DNA of 64,000 nt from Bacillota bacterium (GCA_029974635.1 JARKQY010000031.1:1-64000), one strand, 5' to 3'. Numbered from the stretch's first letter, positions 25,387 through 35,593 are shown. Notes: a model not told the origin generated them from the letters alone. A program made the numbers and translations.

Positions 25387-25506
25387 ATGAAGATGGAGAA
25401 TAGTCAAATGCCATTTTTCGCGGAATGCGGCATCCCCGATCCGGAAGGCCGGCATACTATTTACAGCATCTTTCCTTATCCCGTAAATCCAGTAACCTTA
25501 TTTTAA
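25387..25506 (+). CDS. Possible 39-aa peptide
   Basis: A frame of 39 codons starting at ATG after aaaggcga and ending in PYPVNPVTLF. It contains the stretch MPFFAECGIPDPEGRHTIYS. No relatives are recognised. It stands before the dispersed repeat copy B and the 25736 gene. Weak support beyond a plausible ribosome binding site. Confidence 0.25.
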   Translation: MKMENSQMPFFAECGIPDPEGRHTIYSIFPYPVNPVTLF

Positions 25507-25532
25507 GCCTATCAAAACTCACGTTCTTTTTT

Positions 25533-25629
25533 GACGGGACTAACAGGATTTATAGGATTGAATCATTTTAAATCATATTGCCCTTGATTTTAAAATCGAC
25601 GTAATCCCCTTAATCCAGTTAATCCTGTC
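25533..25629. repeat. Dispersed hairpin repeat, copy B
   Basis: Left arm gacgggactaacaggattta and right arm cttaatccagttaatcctgt form a long imperfect inverted repeat with an AT-rich loop. Same family as copies A and C. Confidence 0.8.
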
Positions 25630-25735
25630 CAGTAGCCTTGTTTTGGGCCAACTAAATACGCAAACGAATAAGTTTTGATAATAATTCCGCCACTTCCATA
25701 ATCCCCAAATTCTAAAACAAGGGAAAGAGGCTAAA

Positions 25736-26698
25736 ATGGAACAGGTGACCACCAAATATGGCATTCTGACCGGAATTGCGCTGGCCGATTATTATCCGGA
25801 CGGCAGTTTGCGGGAGTGTAGGCTGAATCGCCGCAACACATTAGTGACGCCTTATGGTGAATTGATACCCCAATATGCCGACGATGGGACCCGCCGGAAA
25901 TATACCAAATCCCTTTCGTTCTATCCGAACGGTGATTTGAAAAGTATTTCCCTCCACGAGCAGACGATGATTGCCACTCCGGCCGGGAAATTACCCGCCG
26001 AATTAGCCACCTTTTATGAGAATGACCGGATTTGCCGCATATTTCCCTTGAATGGCAAGCTGACTGGATTCTGGAGTGAAGCCAACGAGTATGCCTTAGC
26101 CCGGGAGTATTCATTCAAGCTTCCGGTGGCTGAGTTTACCCGGAAAATCATCGGCATCCATTTCTATGAAAGCGGCGCGGTCCAAAGTATGACCTTTTGG
26201 CCGCGGGACTCGGTAATCATTAAATCACCCCTCGGAGAAGTTCCAATCCGGATCGGTTTTTCCCTGTATCCGGACGGTAGTCTGCAATCGCTTGAGCCAC
26301 TCAGCCCCTTGCCGGTAAATACGCCCATTGGTCGAATTGTGGCGTACGACCTCAATGCCAGCGGTATCTCCGGGGACTCCAATTCCTTATGTTTTACACC
26401 GGCGGGCGAGGTGCGGGCGTTGGTCACTTCCAGCGACCGGATTATCCTTACCGACCAGGATGGTCGGTACGGTCGGGACGGCCGGCAGATTTCCTATGAG
26501 CCGGGTTTGACTCCTGGTCTATGTAACGATCAATTGATGGAACCAGTCCCCTTATATATTGAGTTTACGGAACACGGAATCCGGTTTGAAAAGAAAGACG
26601 GGGAGGAATTTGAACGGGCGAAATATACTTTTACCATCCAATCCGTCTCCTTTAAGGTGGATCGTTCTTGTGATGAATGCTCGGGTTACGAGGAGTAA
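25736..26698 (+). CDS. Uncharacterised repeat protein (MORN/YwqK-like), 320 aa
   Basis: A soluble protein without signal peptide. It contains repeated units of the form YYPDGSLREC, FYPNGDLKSI, FYESGAVQSM, LYPDGSLQSL and FTPAGEVRAL, about 40-50 residues apart. These alternate with TPxGxxP units (VTPYGELIP, ATPAGKLPA, KSPLGEVPI, NTPIGRIVA). This is the look of MORN/YwqK-type beta-hairpin repeats. The C-terminus has CDEC. No enzymatic motif is visible. The ribosome binding site is weak (gaaagaggct). It lies just before the promoter of the porin gene. Function unknown. Confidence 0.75.
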   Translation: MEQVTTKYGILTGIALADYYPDGSLRECRLNRRNTLVTPYGELIPQYADDGTRRKYTKSLSFYPNGDLKSISLHEQTMIATPAGKLPAELATFYENDRICRIFPLNGKLTGFWSEANEYALAREYSFKLPVAEFTRKIIGIHFYESGAVQSMTFWPRDSVIIKSPLGEVPIRIGFSLYPDGSLQSLEPLSPLPVNTPIGRIVAYDLNASGISGDSNSLCFTPAGEVRALVTSSDRIILTDQDGRYGRDGRQISYEPGLTPGLCNDQLMEPVPLYIEFTEHGIRFEKKDGEEFERAKYTFTIQSVSFKVDRSCDECSGYEE

Positions 26699-26896
26699 AG
26701 AATGGGACCGAAATCGGTGAAAATCATTAAACGCTCTTGAATCATCCTTCGCGTCAGCTTCTGAATTCTGCCTCCGCCTTTAAATTACATACTTTAGGCT
26801 GCACAACCCTTTTCGGATAATGCGCATCATTTCCGGGGAGGGTTGTTATTTGATAATTAATGTTATCTTTATGTTATGTTTTTTGTTCAAATACTA

Positions 26897-26969
26897 TTGA
26901 CTTTTCAAAAAGGCTGTCTTATAATTTGTTTTAAGTTAGTTTTTGTTAGTCCATGTTAGCTAATGTTGA
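26897..26969 (+). promoter_or_regulatory. Porin promoter with four 10-bp-phased GTTAG repeats
   Basis: -35 TTGACT (26897-26902), 17-bp spacer, -10 TATAAT (26920-26925). Downstream, GTTAG occurs at 26935, 26945 and 26955 and GTTGA at 26965, exactly one per 10 bp on the same face of the helix. An inverted copy (gctaac, 26997-27002) follows. The same arrangement appears at the anfH, modA and 28.2-kb methyltransferase promoters. Confidence 0.8.
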
Positions 26970-27122
26970 TTGAATTTATGATTTTCAATGAATATAGCTA
27001 ACATAAATATAATATTTGCAAACATGATACGGGCGAGGTTGCGGAAGTTATTTTAATTTGCTTTAAAAGTTTTGCCAAGCAAGACTTTTAAGAAATAAAC
27101 TCTTAAAGGAGGATTGGTACTT

Positions 27123-28130
27123 ATGAAAAAAACGCTGGTTTTCGTTTTGACTCTGACTCTGATTCTGATGATATCTTTTGCATCGGCAAGTTACGCCGCC
27201 GTGACGGTAGGGGGTAATCTGCGGGTGTGGTATCAGGCCACCAATGATGCCAATGATGCCGCCGATAGTTCGTCGGATACTTTCCGCTTTGAATTGCTGG
27301 CGCTTACTTTGGCGTCGGAGTTAAGCGGGGTGAACGGTTTTAAGGGAGAAATCCAATTCCGGGGGTTAAGAAGCGCCAACGAAAATGATCTTCGGATTGA
27401 TAATGCCTATTATTATCAAAAGGGAATCTTCTTTAAGAGTGATGAGTTGGATATCGGTTATATCCAGCAGCTTCCCTTTAAAGGCGCTTACAATGCGGTG
27501 TTACTTGGCAGTTTAGCCAATAGCGTAATCAAGGATACCAACAGTTTGGGTCTCAAATATGCCGGCAAAGCAAGCCAACAATTCGACTTCGCCCTGGCTT
27601 TATTGAGCTCCAAAAATCAATATAGCAAGGATGATACTACTTACGAAGGCTTTGACTACGGGTTGCGGCTGAACTATACGCCGATTTCGCCGTTAAAAAT
27701 CGGCTTGGCCTATGTGAATGATGCCGTGAATAACGCTAATTACAAGACGGCGTATGTAGTGGATGCCACATATAATGCCGGGCCTTTTGGGGCTTACTTG
27801 GAATATTTGTCCGGCAGTAAAGTCGCCGCCGGCGCAACTACCGTTCTCGATCCCGCTATTTATCTGGAGCTTTCCTATAAAGCGGCCGACCCGGTCACCA
27901 TTTATGCCGGCGTCACAACGGGTTTGGGGACTGCTGCGACGAGCGCCAATCAGACTTTCTCTTATTCGTTTGTCGATGCCGATAATAATTTTAAACCTCT
28001 CAGTAACTGGGCGGTTCTTGGCTGCAAGTATGGATTGGCGGCTAAAACCACTTTACAGGCGGAATATATTGCGGTGAGCGGCGATCTAAGCCAAAGCGCC
28101 GCCGCAGTCAGGCTGTTAGTGAATTTTTAA
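27123..28130 (+). CDS. Outer-membrane porin-like beta-barrel protein
   Basis: A 335-residue protein started at the ATG after aaaggaggattggtactt. It has a signal peptide (residues 1-25, cleavage after SYA) and a mature chain of alternating beta strands rich in Tyr, Ala and Gly, ending in AVRLLVNF. The terminal Phe is the usual signal for outer-membrane insertion. A GNLRVWYQA start recalls short anion/solute porins of diderm Firmicutes. Its promoter carries the same phased repeats as anfH and modA, so it may serve uptake of molybdate or another nutrient under the same control (inference). Monocistronic; a terminator follows. Confidence 0.82.
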   Translation: MKKTLVFVLTLTLILMISFASASYAAVTVGGNLRVWYQATNDANDAADSSSDTFRFELLALTLASELSGVNGFKGEIQFRGLRSANENDLRIDNAYYYQKGIFFKSDELDIGYIQQLPFKGAYNAVLLGSLANSVIKDTNSLGLKYAGKASQQFDFALALLSSKNQYSKDDTTYEGFDYGLRLNYTPISPLKIGLAYVNDAVNNANYKTAYVVDATYNAGPFGAYLEYLSGSKVAAGATTVLDPAIYLELSYKAADPVTIYAGVTTGLGTAATSANQTFSYSFVDADNNFKPLSNWAVLGCKYGLAAKTTLQAEYIAVSGDLSQSAAAVRLLVNF

Positions 28131-28145
28131 ATGGTGCGGAAGAAA

Positions 28146-28181
28146 GGCTTGCCGAAAGGGTTCTCCGGTAAGCCCTTTTTT
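28146..28181 (+). terminator. Terminator of the porin gene
   Basis: ggcttgccg (28146-28154) pairs with cggtaagcc (28066-equivalent positions 28066+100, i.e. about 28166-28174) with one G-U pair; a T run follows at 28175-28181. It also lies just beyond the stop of the convergent methyltransferase gene. Confidence 0.75.
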
Positions 28182-28192
28182 ATACACTTGTA

Positions 28193-28852
28193 CTATGAAA
28201 CATTTTCTTTTGCCAACGGCCGGCGGATAATAATCCATAAACCCTCATCATTACAATCCATTTCAAATGAGGTAATACCGGCTTGAATTATTTTCTCCTT
28301 GATATTCTCCATTCGGTGTGGCCAAACATCTCCATTTAATTGCTCCGATAACCTGTGACTGTATTCCTTCAATTTATTCTCGATGATGACCCATTTCTGT
28401 CCATCCCAACAATCATCTCTGATATAAGCGGCTCCGCCCGGGGCCAATATCCGGTAAATTTCCTGAAAAGCCTTTACGTGATTGCGCCAGCCGAAGATGG
28501 ATTTGCGATAGACGGCTAAATTTATCTGCTGATCGGCAAGGGAAATTTGCTGGGGGTTCCCCATAATCAGCTGGACCCGGTTTGTCATGTTATTTTGTTT
28601 AAGATGGAAGGCAATATGTTTAGTGGCTCTTTCAGAGTTTTTCATCAGGTAGATTTGCATGCCGGTGATTTGAGCCATGGCAATACTAAAGAAAGCGTTA
28701 TCGCTATTGATTTCCAAGCAATTTCCGTGGCGAATCCCGGTTTTGCGAAGGACCTCCTGGGCGATTGCCAGATAGGATGAAGCAGGCAGCTTGCGCTTAA
28801 TAACGGGTTTAGCAGGGTGCATTTGCGATAATGGCATATAATTGATGCTCAT
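28193..28852 (-). CDS. Class I SAM-dependent methyltransferase-like protein near anf
   Basis: A 219-residue protein started at the ATG nine bases after gaggag. The fold is class I methyltransferase-like: the region after CLEINSDNAFFSIAMA corresponds to motif I but lacks the usual glycines, and a later stretch (EIYRILAPGGAAYIRDD) matches motif III/IV. The loss of the GxGxG loop questions SAM binding or points to an unusual group. Its promoter carries the 10-bp-phased repeats shared with anfH and modA and faces away from anf. A metal- or nitrogen-related role is therefore suspected, but the substrate is unknown. Confidence 0.75.
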   Translation of the reverse strand: MSINYMPLSQMHPAKPVIKRKLPASSYLAIAQEVLRKTGIRHGNCLEINSDNAFFSIAMAQITGMQIYLMKNSERATKHIAFHLKQNNMTNRVQLIMGNPQQISLADQQINLAVYRKSIFGWRNHVKAFQEIYRILAPGGAAYIRDDCWDGQKWVIIENKLKEYSHRLSEQLNGDVWPHRMENIKEKIIQAGITSFEMDCNDEGLWIIIRRPLAKENVS

Positions 28853-28882
28853 TTTCAACCACTCCTCTATTTTAAAAGATAA

Positions 28883-28964
28883 TCAACTCAAACAAACTCA
28901 AACAAATTAAAACAAATTTAAAATGCTCATGTGTTATTATATGTTAGTTTTGTGAAAAGATCAA
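28883..28964 (-). promoter_or_regulatory. Promoter of the 28.2-kb methyltransferase with phased repeats
   Basis: On the minus strand: TTGATC (28964-28959), 17-bp spacer, TATAAT (28941-28936). Downstream, GTTTT starts at 28913 and GTTTG at 28903 and 28893, one per 10 bp (repeat unit tttgtttgag). Same geometry as the porin, anfH and modA promoters. Confidence 0.75.
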
Positions 28965-29052
28965 GAGTCACCCGCGAAGGTGGCATTCAGGATATAACCC
29001 CAACAGCGGCAAGGAGTTTTTCGATTCCCGAAGCAGGGGCGAAATTTCTAAA

Positions 29053-29150
29053 TGTTAATTATATGTCATAATATTTAACATAAAAATTGTTGACATTCGC
29101 AAAAAAACACTCTAAAATGTGTTTTAAGATGTTTTAGTTAGATTTAATTA
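29053..29150 (+). promoter_or_regulatory. anf operon promoter with upstream palindrome and phased downstream repeats
   Basis: -35 TTGACA (29090-29095), 17-bp spacer, -10 TAAAAT (29113-29118). Just upstream is an imperfect palindrome, tgttaa ... ttaaca (29053-29080). Downstream, GTTTT at 29121 and 29131 and GATTT at 29141 are spaced 10 bp, with an extra GTTAG at 29137. The porin promoter shares the run gttttaag at the same place after its -10 box. No sigma-54 promoter (TGGCAC-N5-TTGC) is evident; the A. vinelandii anf operon, by contrast, uses sigma-54. Confidence 0.75.
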
Positions 29151-29240
29151 AGCAAAAAGCAAAATTAAATTACCTAATCATGACATATATATAACAATAA
29201 TCTAACATAAATCCATAACGACAATATAGATAAGTCCATA

Positions 29241-29264
29241 AAGGAGGTGAGAATTGTGCGCTAA
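29241..29264 (+). promoter_or_regulatory. Leader ribosome binding site with a two-codon open frame before anfH
   Basis: aaggaggtga (29241-29250) is a near-ideal Shine-Dalgarno sequence. It is placed 5 bases before GTG-CGC-TAA (29256-29264), a start codon, one sense codon and a stop. anfH begins 60 bases further on, with its own weaker site (gaaagggg). Confidence 0.5.
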
Positions 29265-30152
<888 letters not shown>

Positions 30153-30163
30153 AGGGCGATTAA

Positions 30164-31780
<1,617 letters not shown>

Positions 31781-31793
31781 CGGAGGTGATGAT

Positions 31794-32147
31794 ATGACGG
31801 AAGACCTGATGAAAGAGCGGATCGCGCAATTGGTGGATTATATTATGAAAAAATGTCTGTGGCAGTTTCACTCCCGCGCTTGGGACCGGGAGAGGCAGAA
31901 TGCGGGAATCCTTACCAAAACCATGCAGATCTTGTGCGAGGAACCCGTTGAAAACCAGACTCCGGCCGATAGATGCTATTGGGTGGACGCGGTGTGTTTG
32001 GCCGATGGTTTCAGGCAGAAATATCCGTGGCTCGACTCAATGGACAAAGCGGAAATTAAAATATTGATGCAGGGCCTTAAAGATCGGATTGACTTTTTGA
32101 CGATTACCGGGTCGCTTAATGAAGAACTTACGGTCCCGCTCTATTAG
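31794..32147 (+). CDS. anfG: Iron-only nitrogenase delta subunit AnfG
   Basis: A 117-residue delta subunit, found only in V- and Fe-only nitrogenases. It starts at the ATG after cggaggtgatgat, 13 bases beyond anfD. The sequence is helical and tryptophan-containing ([18 protein letters not shown], then [19 protein letters not shown]), as expected for AnfG. It binds the D subunit and is needed for activity in the alternative systems. Its presence excludes a molybdenum nitrogenase for this operon. Confidence 0.94.
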   Translation: MTEDLMKERIAQLVDYIMKKCLWQFHSRAWDRERQNAGILTKTMQILCEEPVENQTPADRCYWVDAVCLADGFRQKYPWLDSMDKAEIKILMQGLKDRIDFLTITGSLNEELTVPLY

Positions 32148-32162
32148 AGAGGAGTGATATGG

Positions 32163-33551
32163 ATGGCTTGTGAACTAAAAGAAAAAGAACGCGCCGGCGT
32201 AATTAACCCGATATTCACCTGTCAACCTTGCGGCGCGCAGTATGCCAGCATTGGAATCAGGGATTGTATTGGGGTAGTCCATGGAGGACAGGGCTGCGTG
32301 ATGTTCGTCCGCTTGCTGTTCTCACAGCACTTTAAAGAAAGCTTCGAGCTTGCGTCTTCCTCCGTCCACGAGGACGGTGCGGTGTTCGGCGCTCTTAATC
32401 GCGTCGAGGAAGCGGTGGATGTGCTTTTAATGCGGTATCCCCATGTGAAGGTTATCCCAATCATTACCACCTGCTGTACGGAAGTCATCGGCGACGATGT
32501 CGACGGTGTCGTCCGGAAACTCAATGAAGGGCTTCTGAAAGAAAAATACGCCGACCGGGAGGTCTATCTGATACCGATCCATACCCCCAGCTTCAAGGGA
32601 AGCATGGTGAGCGGATATGATGTGGCGGTGAAGGATTTCGTAAGTTACTTTGCCAAAAAAGACCAACCCAACGGAAAACTCAATTTGATTACTGGATGGG
32701 CCAATCCCGGGGATGTGACCGCCCTCAAACACTTGCTGGCGGAGATGGGGGTGGATGCCACCGTCCTTTTCGAAATTGAAAGCTTTGACTCGCCGTTAAT
32801 GCCGGAGGGAAATCATGTTTCCCACGGCAGTACCACCATTGAGGATCTGACCGGAACTGCCAATGCACTGGGAACCATCGCGCTGAACCGGTATGAGGGG
32901 GGTCAAGCCGCAGGATATCTTGAAAGCGAATTCGGCGTTCCGGCCATTATCGGGCCAACCCCGATCGGTATTCGCAATACGGATACCTTTCTGCGTAACG
33001 TGCAAAAATTGACCGGCCGGCCGATTCCAGAGTCCTTAGTCCGTGAACGGGGCATCGCTATTGATGCCTTAACCGATTTTACCCATATGTTTCTCGCGGA
33101 CAAAAAAGTCGCCATATACGGAAGCGCCGATCTGGTCGTTGGCCTGGCGGAATTCTGCCTCGACCTGGAGATGAAACCGGTGTTGCTCCTGTTGGGTGAT
33201 GATAATAAGGCTTATCCGGATGACCCCCGTATCAAAGCGCTTCAGGAAAATGTCGCTTTCGATATGGAAGTGGTCATGAATGCAGATTTATGGGAACTGG
33301 AAAACCGGATCAAAAACCAGGGACTTAAGCTTGATCTGATTTTGGGCCATTCCAAGGGGCGTTTTACTTCCATCGATTATAATATACCGATGGTCCGAGC
33401 GGGGTTCCCCACTTACGACCGGGCGGGACATTATCGTTACCCGGTGGTGGGATACGCGGGCGCGATCTGGCTTGGCGAAACCATAGCCAACACGCTGTTT
33501 GCCGATATGGAGTACAAGAAAAACAAGGAATGGGTACTGAATGTATGGTGA
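32163..33551 (+). CDS. anfK: Iron-only nitrogenase beta subunit AnfK
   Basis: A 462-residue protein; the ATG at 32163 follows agaggagtgata and gives the length I recall for Azotobacter AnfK. P-cluster cysteine motifs are NPIFTCQPCGAQYASIGIRD (one extra Cys beside the usual Ala/Gly), HGGQGCVMFVRLLFSQH and ITTCCTEVIGDD, again with an extra Cys. The rest follows AnfK closely (for example ASSSVHEDGAVFGA and LLLLGDDN). It shares the P-cluster with AnfD. The two additional cysteines next to P-cluster ligands are worth noting but not known to be functional. Confidence 0.95.
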   Translation: MACELKEKERAGVINPIFTCQPCGAQYASIGIRDCIGVVHGGQGCVMFVRLLFSQHFKESFELASSSVHEDGAVFGALNRVEEAVDVLLMRYPHVKVIPIITTCCTEVIGDDVDGVVRKLNEGLLKEKYADREVYLIPIHTPSFKGSMVSGYDVAVKDFVSYFAKKDQPNGKLNLITGWANPGDVTALKHLLAEMGVDATVLFEIESFDSPLMPEGNHVSHGSTTIEDLTGTANALGTIALNRYEGGQAAGYLESEFGVPAIIGPTPIGIRNTDTFLRNVQKLTGRPIPESLVRERGIAIDALTDFTHMFLADKKVAIYGSADLVVGLAEFCLDLEMKPVLLLLGDDNKAYPDDPRIKALQENVAFDMEVVMNADLWELENRIKNQGLKLDLILGHSKGRFTSIDYNIPMVRAGFPTYDRAGHYRYPVVGYAGAIWLGETIANTLFADMEYKKNKEWVLNVW

Positions 33552-33584
33552 TGCGTATTTAAAAACGTAAGGAGGATTTTGGCG

Positions 33585-33911
33585 ATGTTAATGATAAGAG
33601 CGATTATCAGGCCCGAGAAAGTAACCGAAGTATTGGCCAGATTAAGCGAGGCGGGTTTTCCGGCGGTCACCAAGGTTGATGTGGTAGGCAGAGGCAAGCA
33701 AAAAGGGCTTAAGTTTGGCGATGTTTATTATGACGAAATCTCCAAGGAAATGTTGCTGATGATTGTCAATGATCAAGATAAGGACACCGTAGTGAACGTC
33801 GTTATGGAAACGGCTAAAACCGGTGAAAGCGGCGCGTTCGGCGATGGCAAAATTTTTATCAGCCCTGTTGAAGAAGCATATACAATCAGCTCAAATAGCA
33901 AAGGCCTATAA
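33585..33911 (+). CDS. nifI1: PII-like nitrogenase regulator NifI1
   Basis: A 108-residue PII protein started at the ATG nine bases after ggagg. It keeps the core (MIRAIIRPEKV, then LSEAGFPAVTKVDVVGRG) and a C-terminal GDGKIFISPVEEAYTI. The T-loop differs from GlnB, as is typical of NifI1. With NifI2 it forms a complex that binds and inhibits nitrogenase when ammonium is available, controlled by 2-oxoglutarate and ATP. In most nif and anf operons that carry them, the nifI genes lie between H and D. Here they follow K. Confidence 0.9.
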   Translation: MLMIRAIIRPEKVTEVLARLSEAGFPAVTKVDVVGRGKQKGLKFGDVYYDEISKEMLLMIVNDQDKDTVVNVVMETAKTGESGAFGDGKIFISPVEEAYTISSNSKGL

Positions 33912-33926
33912 AAGGAGGCGGGGAGT

Positions 33927-34310
33927 ATGAAAGAAGTCATGGCGTTTATCCGTATGTATAAGATCAACCAGACCAAAAAAGCCCTCCTGGAGGCCGGTTT
34001 TCCTTCTATCACTTGCCGGAAAGTGCTGGGGCGAGGCAAGAAAAAAGTGGGTTTCACCTTAAGCCAAAGTTCACCCCGAGCAGCGGCCAAGGAAGTGCCG
34101 GGACTGGCTGAGACTCTCTCGGAGGAACACCGGTTGATTCCGAAAAGGTTTTTGACGTTAATTGTACATGATGATGAAGTCCAGCAAGTGATCGCTGCAA
34201 TTATGGAAGTAAACTCCACCGGAAATCCTGGCGACGGTAAAATATTTGTGCTTCCGATCATCGATGTTTACCGGGTTAGGACGGGTGAAACCGGAGAAGA
34301 TGCAGTATAA
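33927..34310 (+). CDS. nifI2: PII-like nitrogenase regulator NifI2
   Basis: A 127-residue PII protein with the extended T-loop of NifI2 (GRGKKKVGFTLSQ to LIPKRFLTLIVHDDEV region, about residues 36-80) and the C-terminal PGDGKIFVLPIIDVYRVRTG. It starts 15 bases after nifI1 with a strong aaaggaggcgggga site, so the pair is co-translated at similar level. NifI2 carries the 2-oxoglutarate response in the NifI1-NifI2 complex. It is the sixth gene of the operon. Confidence 0.92.
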   Translation: MKEVMAFIRMYKINQTKKALLEAGFPSITCRKVLGRGKKKVGFTLSQSSPRAAAKEVPGLAETLSEEHRLIPKRFLTLIVHDDEVQQVIAAIMEVNSTGNPGDGKIFVLPIIDVYRVRTGETGEDAV

Positions 34311-34346
34311 TTCGTCAACTTTTCACAATTTTCAGGAGGGGTTGAT

Positions 34347-35057
34347 ATGAGAATTCACTATTTACAACATGTGCCTTTTGAAGGTCCCGCAAGTATTGTT
34401 GAGTGGGCGCGCCAAAAAGGCCACCGCCTCACCGGCACCCATTTATACAACGGTGAGGCTGTCCCGGCCACGAATCAGTTTGATTGGCTGATCATCATGG
34501 GCGGTCCGATGAACATTTATGAGGAAGAAAACTATTCCTGGCTCAAATCTGAGAAGCAATTCATCAAAGCAGCCATTGACAGCAGTAAGGTGGTACTGGG
34601 CATTTGTCTGGGGGCGCAACTTATCACCGATATTCTAGGGGGAAAAGTCACCAAGAATCCGGAAGGTGAAATCGGTTGGCTGCCTGTTACTTTTAATGCG
34701 GAGGCATTTCAATCGCCGCTTTTTAAAGACTTTCCGGAAACGCCTTACGTCTTCCAGTGGCATAACGATACCTTCAGCACATTGGGTGCCGGCACCACTT
34801 GCATCGCCAGCAGTCAAGCCTGTGAACATCAGGCATTTATTTATAAAGAACGGGTTATCGGCTTTCAGTTCCATCTGGAGAGCACCGAAGCCGGCATCTT
34901 TTCACTCATCGACCATTGCGCCGCTGAGATGACGGGCGGCGTTTATATGCAGACCGCAGAACAGATCCGATCGGGGATGGTTTTTTTAAAAACAGCCAAT
35001 GGGTTGATGAATGACTTTCTCGACCGGCTCGAATCTTATGATTTAGGACGGGAGTGA
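34347..35057 (+). CDS. Class I glutamine amidotransferase-like protein in the anf operon
   Basis: A 236-residue protein of the GMP-synthase-like amidotransferase group. Catalytic Cys is in LGICLGAQL (about residue 83), and the His-x-Glu is in FQFHLEST (about residue 176). The start follows tcaggaggggttgat, 36 bases after nifI2. Stand-alone members either release ammonia from glutamine-like substrates or act on gamma-glutamyl compounds. Its position between the PII genes and nifB suggests a nitrogen-related job, such as glutamine sensing or glutamyl compound turnover, but this is inference. It is not a standard nif gene. Confidence 0.85.
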   Translation: MRIHYLQHVPFEGPASIVEWARQKGHRLTGTHLYNGEAVPATNQFDWLIIMGGPMNIYEEENYSWLKSEKQFIKAAIDSSKVVLGICLGAQLITDILGGKVTKNPEGEIGWLPVTFNAEAFQSPLFKDFPETPYVFQWHNDTFSTLGAGTTCIASSQACEHQAFIYKERVIGFQFHLESTEAGIFSLIDHCAAEMTGGVYMQTAEQIRSGMVFLKTANGLMNDFLDRLESYDLGRE

Positions 35058-35062
35058 ACAAG

Positions 35063-35593
35063 ATGGAGCAGATAAGATATACCCAGCGAATTTGCGATGA
35101 TCGGGAAAAAATTGACCGGTTTTTGACTGAAAAAAGGGTGGGCGCATTAGGTATGTATGACCAAGAGGGGAAACCTTATGTGCTACCTGTAAATTATCTC
35201 TATTGGAATGGTAAAATTTATATCCATGGGATGGGTAGCGGTAAAAAAAATAAGATCCTGGCGATGAATCCCGCGGTCTGTTTTACCGTTTTTGAAGAAT
35301 TCGGCACTGTGACCGATGCTGTGCCCTGTAAATGTGATACTTCCTATTTGAGCGTGGCTGTTTTCGGCAAAGCTGTGCTGGTGCAGGATTTAGCTGAAAA
35401 AACACAGGCGCTGGGGCAGTTTTTAGAAAAATTTACACCGCACCTTTTCAAAAATCCGTTGTCCGTCCAACTGGTGGATAAATACCGCTCGTCGATGGAT
35501 AACAATGCAGTAGCCGTTTATCGCATCGATCCGGAAGTTCTTACCGCCAAGGAAAATCCGGTTAATATTGGACAGATGTTTCGCGCGCAATAA
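35063..35593 (+). CDS. FMN-binding pyridoxamine-5'-phosphate-oxidase-like protein
   Basis: A 176-residue split-barrel flavoprotein of the NimA/PNPOx-like group. Recognisable parts are VGALGMYDQEGKPYVLPVNY, WNGKIYIHGMGSGKKNKILA (FMN-binding strand and loop) and VCFTVFEE. The ATG at 35063 follows gggagtgaacaag; a GTG nine bases earlier overlaps the preceding stop and is an alternative. Such proteins reduce nitro groups or other electrophiles or bind flavin/haem. It is translationally close to the amidotransferase. A role in protecting or supplying electrons to the nitrogenase is possible but speculative. Confidence 0.85.
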   Translation: MEQIRYTQRICDDREKIDRFLTEKRVGALGMYDQEGKPYVLPVNYLYWNGKIYIHGMGSGKKNKILAMNPAVCFTVFEEFGTVTDAVPCKCDTSYLSVAVFGKAVLVQDLAEKTQALGQFLEKFTPHLFKNPLSVQLVDKYRSSMDNNAVAVYRIDPEVLTAKENPVNIGQMFRAQ

